DNA from: Deltaproteobacteria bacterium
GTDB taxonomy: Bacteria; Desulfobacterota; DSM-4660; Desulfatiglandales; HGW-15
Length of the DNA stretch: 17,130 nt
Assembly: GCA_020342025.1 (NCBI GenBank)
Contig: CP070840.1
Location: 3,142,637-3,159,766, forward strand
Direction of reading: 5' to 3'
Each line of letters begins with the position of its first letter. Positions within the stretch are counted from its first letter, which is position 1. Under the pieces are notes generated by a model. It was given only the letters and a program-made list of their open reading frames with translations, searched no databases and was not told the origin of the DNA. Positions 15,148 through 17,130 of the stretch are shown here, piece by piece. The position numbers were made by a program, and so were the translations under genes.

Positions 15148-15254
15148 GGCAAACTCACCTGGCCATTTAAAAGAACCCTCCTTCGGATGTGAACCCAGCT
15201 TTCATCCCGAAGCGGTCTACCAAAGAACAAGAAGAGATAGGAGAGAATATTTCC

Positions 15255-17130
15255 ATGAATCAGAATGCGTCAAAAGGTGCGGTTATGGTGGTTGGTGCGG
15301 GGATTGCGGGTATCCAGGCCTCATTGGACCTGGCTGATTCCGGGTACCTGGTCTACCTGGTGGAGAAGAACTCCGCCATAGGCGGAGCAATGGCCCAACT
15401 GGACAAGACATTCCCCACGAACGATTGCTCCATGTGCATCCTTTCACCCAAACTGGTGGAATGCGGAAGACATCTCAACATCGACCTTCTCACCACGACG
15501 GAGATCAAGGAAGTCACTGGCGAGGCAGGAAATTTCAAGGTAACCGTCCGGGAAAGGCCTCGCTACATTGATCTGGACAAGTGTACGGCATGTGGTGAGT
15601 GCGAAAAGGTATGCCCCATCGTGACCTCCAATCTGTTTGATGAGGGGCTCCGTGACCGCAGGGCCGCTTATAAGCTATATCCTCAGGCCATGCCCAGTGC
15701 CTTTGCCATCGAAAAGAAAGGAACTGCCCCCTGCAAGGCAACCTGCCCGGCGCACATCAGTGTCCAGGGATATGTTGCCCTGGTCGCCGAGGGCAAATAT
15801 AAAGAGGCCCTGCAGCTTATCAAAGAAGAGAATCCCCTCCCCGCCATATGCGGTCGGGTTTGCCATCACCCCTGCGAATCAGCCTGCACCCGGGGAGAGG
15901 TGGATGAGCCCGTGGCCATAGACTTTATCAAGCGTTTTGTGGCCGACCTGGACCTCGGTTCAGATACCCGCTATATCCCGCAGACCAAAGAGAAAAGAGA
16001 GGCGAAGGTTGCCATTATTGGCTCAGGGCCCGCAGGTCTTTCCTGTGCCTATTATCTTGCCATTGAGGGTTATCCAGTGACTATCTACGAAAAACTGCCT
16101 GTTGCAGGGGGAATGCTCTCAGTGGGCATCCCCGAATATCGGCTGCCCAGAGACATTATCCAGGCAGAGATCCAGGTCATCCAAGATATGGGTGTGCAGA
16201 TCCAGACCGGTGTGGATGTGGGCAAAGATATCACGGTAGATCAGCTCCGAAATGAGGGATTCAAGGCCATCTTCTTGGGGATAGGTGCCCAGGAATGCAA
16301 GGCTCTGGGTATTGAGGGTGAGGATTTGGAAGGTGTTTATCCGGGTGTCGATTTTCTCCGTGATATCAACCTGGGTAAAAAGATCAGTTTAGGGGATCGC
16401 GTGGCGGTGATAGGTGGCGGTAATGTGGCCATGGATGCGGTGCGCACAGCGCAAAGAACGGGGTCTAAGGGGGCCTTTGTGTTGTACCGCCGGAGTTTTG
16501 AAGAAATGCCTGCCAATGTGGAGGAAATCGAGGAATGCGAGGAAGAAGGCATAGAGATTAACACCCTGGTCAACCCCAAGCGCATCATTGGTGAAAAGGG
16601 GAAAGTCAAGGCGATCGAATGCCTCAAGATGGAGCTGGGCGAACCGGATGAAAGCGGTCGCCGACGGCCTGTTCCCATTGAAGGTTCTGAATTTACAGTG
16701 GAAGTGGACGCGGTCATCCCAGCCATTGGCCAGGAATCGGACTGGTCCTGCCTGGGACCCGAGTGCGCCTGCACCCTATCGGACTGGGGAACCATGAATG
16801 TGGATCCCCTCACCCTTCAGACGGACGATCCTGATATTTTTGCCGGAGGTGACGCAGTTACTGGTCCCAAGACGGTGATAGAAGCCATTGAGGCGGGCAA
16901 GCAGGCGGCCATTTCCATCGACCGCTTTATTCAAGGGGTTGATCCTCGCAAGGACAGGGAGAGAGAGTGGGAAGCCGTCCAAGATTTGCGCACCGAAGGT
17001 TATGATCGCATACCGCGCACTCAAATGCCCAGGCTGGAGCCTCATGAGCGGGTTGAAAGTTTCGGAGAGGTACAGCTCGGCTTCAACGAAATTCAGGCCG
17101 TGGCCGAGGCGAAGCGGTGTCTTGCCTGCG
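15255..17130 (+). CDS. HdrA-like protein fused to a GltD-like NAD(P)H oxidoreductase module (partial)
   Basis: The first 625 residues are present; the gene continues past the window. Residues 1-100 are an HdrA flavoprotein start with the FAD-binding GAGIAG at 14-19 and the HdrA signature NDCSMCILSPKLVEC (C58, C61, C70). A [4Fe-4S] site follows at C110, C113, C116 and C120. From about residue 158 the sequence becomes GltD-like: C160 and C164, then C199-x3-C203-x3-C207-x3-C211, a second FAD site GSGPAG at 256-261, an NAD(P)H site GGGNVAMD at 387-394 and a closing AGGDAVTGPKT. CLAC (C622, C625) starts another cysteine block at the edge. HdrA proteins bifurcate or confurcate electrons in Hdr complexes; the GltD module should accept NAD(P)H. 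The start at 15255 has AGGAGAG upstream. Partner genes are not visible. Confidence 0.93.
   Translation, partial: MNQNASKGAVMVVGAGIAGIQASLDLADSGYLVYLVEKNSAIGGAMAQLDKTFPTNDCSMCILSPKLVECGRHLNIDLLTTTEIKEVTGEAGNFKVTVRERPRYIDLDKCTACGECEKVCPIVTSNLFDEGLRDRRAAYKLYPQAMPSAFAIEKKGTAPCKATCPAHISVQGYVALVAEGKYKEALQLIKEENPLPAICGRVCHHPCESACTRGEVDEPVAIDFIKRFVADLDLGSDTRYIPQTKEKREAKVAIIGSGPAGLSCAYYLAIEGYPVTIYEKLPVAGGMLSVGIPEYRLPRDIIQAEIQVIQDMGVQIQTGVDVGKDITVDQLRNEGFKAIFLGIGAQECKALGIEGEDLEGVYPGVDFLRDINLGKKISLGDRVAVIGGGNVAMDAVRTAQRTGSKGAFVLYRRSFEEMPANVEEIEECEEEGIEINTLVNPKRIIGEKGKVKAIECLKMELGEPDESGRRRPVPIEGSEFTVEVDAVIPAIGQESDWSCLGPECACTLSDWGTMNVDPLTLQTDDPDIFAGGDAVTGPKTVIEAIEAGKQAAISIDRFIQGVDPRKDREREWEAVQDLRTEGYDRIPRTQMPRLEPHERVESFGEVQLGFNEIQAVAEAKRCLAC

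Larger units (their letters stand above)
14932..15254. other. Divergent intergenic region between fmdB-like gene and hdrA-like gene
   Basis: This 323-bp gap holds the promoter of the fmdB unit (14980-15008), a perfect TTGACA with a poor -10 on the plus strand (15075-15105) and a GC hairpin in the leader of the hdrA-like gene (15126-15147). The hdrA-like gene has AGGAGAG about 9 bases before its ATG. Nothing else is recognisable. Confidence 0.5.

Noticed and set aside
1..17130. CRISPR array, insertion sequence or prophage genes
   Set aside because: No regular spaced repeats, transposase, integrase or phage structural genes were seen. The short repeats found are tandem and lack spacers.

Overview
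This window looks like chromosomal DNA of an anaerobic Desulfobacterota (former Deltaproteobacteria) bacterium. The inference rests on gene content. There is an HdrA-type flavin/iron-sulfur protein with a GltD-like NAD(P)H oxidoreductase module inserted in it. Pyruvate phosphate dikinase sits beside a FmdB zinc-ribbon gene and two small conserved-looking genes. A bifunctional-nuclease (DUF151) protein and a full-length PlsB-type acyltransferase are also present. No 16S rRNA or other species marker is present, so the assignment stops at phylum level.

Left part (1-1440): a possible gene tail, a hairpin, one orphan secreted protein with four cysteines (293-886) and a strong intrinsic terminator (998-1032). 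A tRNA-Leu(TAA) with encoded CCA lies on the minus strand (1244-1331) and has a good sigma-70-like promoter. The orphan gene lies just beyond the 3' end of the tRNA, the usual place for integrated elements, but no integrase or att repeat is visible.

Middle-left (1443-6520): four minus-strand genes in a probable operon, transcribed as transglutaminase-like protein, ABC ATPase, large ABC-2-type permease and PHP metallohydrolase. The first three overlap by 8 and 26 bp. This is the best candidate here for a poorly described functional unit: an export or membrane-remodelling ABC system with an envelope transglutaminase-fold protein and a PHP-type hydrolase. A second PHP protein of the histidinol-phosphatase type (6670-7326) and a DUF151 protein (7530-8027) follow upstream on the same strand, separated by a terminator and a cluster of short CTTTAGGCA-type repeats.

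Middle-right (8470-13891): plsB (glycerol-3-phosphate acyltransferase) on the plus strand converges on ppdK (pyruvate phosphate dikinase) on the minus strand. ppdK carries about 50 residues more than usual between two conserved blocks. Upstream of ppdK are a two-TM small protein overlapping its start, a 113-residue protein of unknown function, and a FmdB-type zinc ribbon. The order suggests one transcription unit starting from a promoter near 14980-15008.

Right end (15255 to the edge): the first 625 residues of the HdrA/GltD fusion, divergent from the fmdB unit. It probably links NAD(P)H to low-potential iron-sulfur electron carriers in anaerobic energy metabolism. The gene runs off the window.
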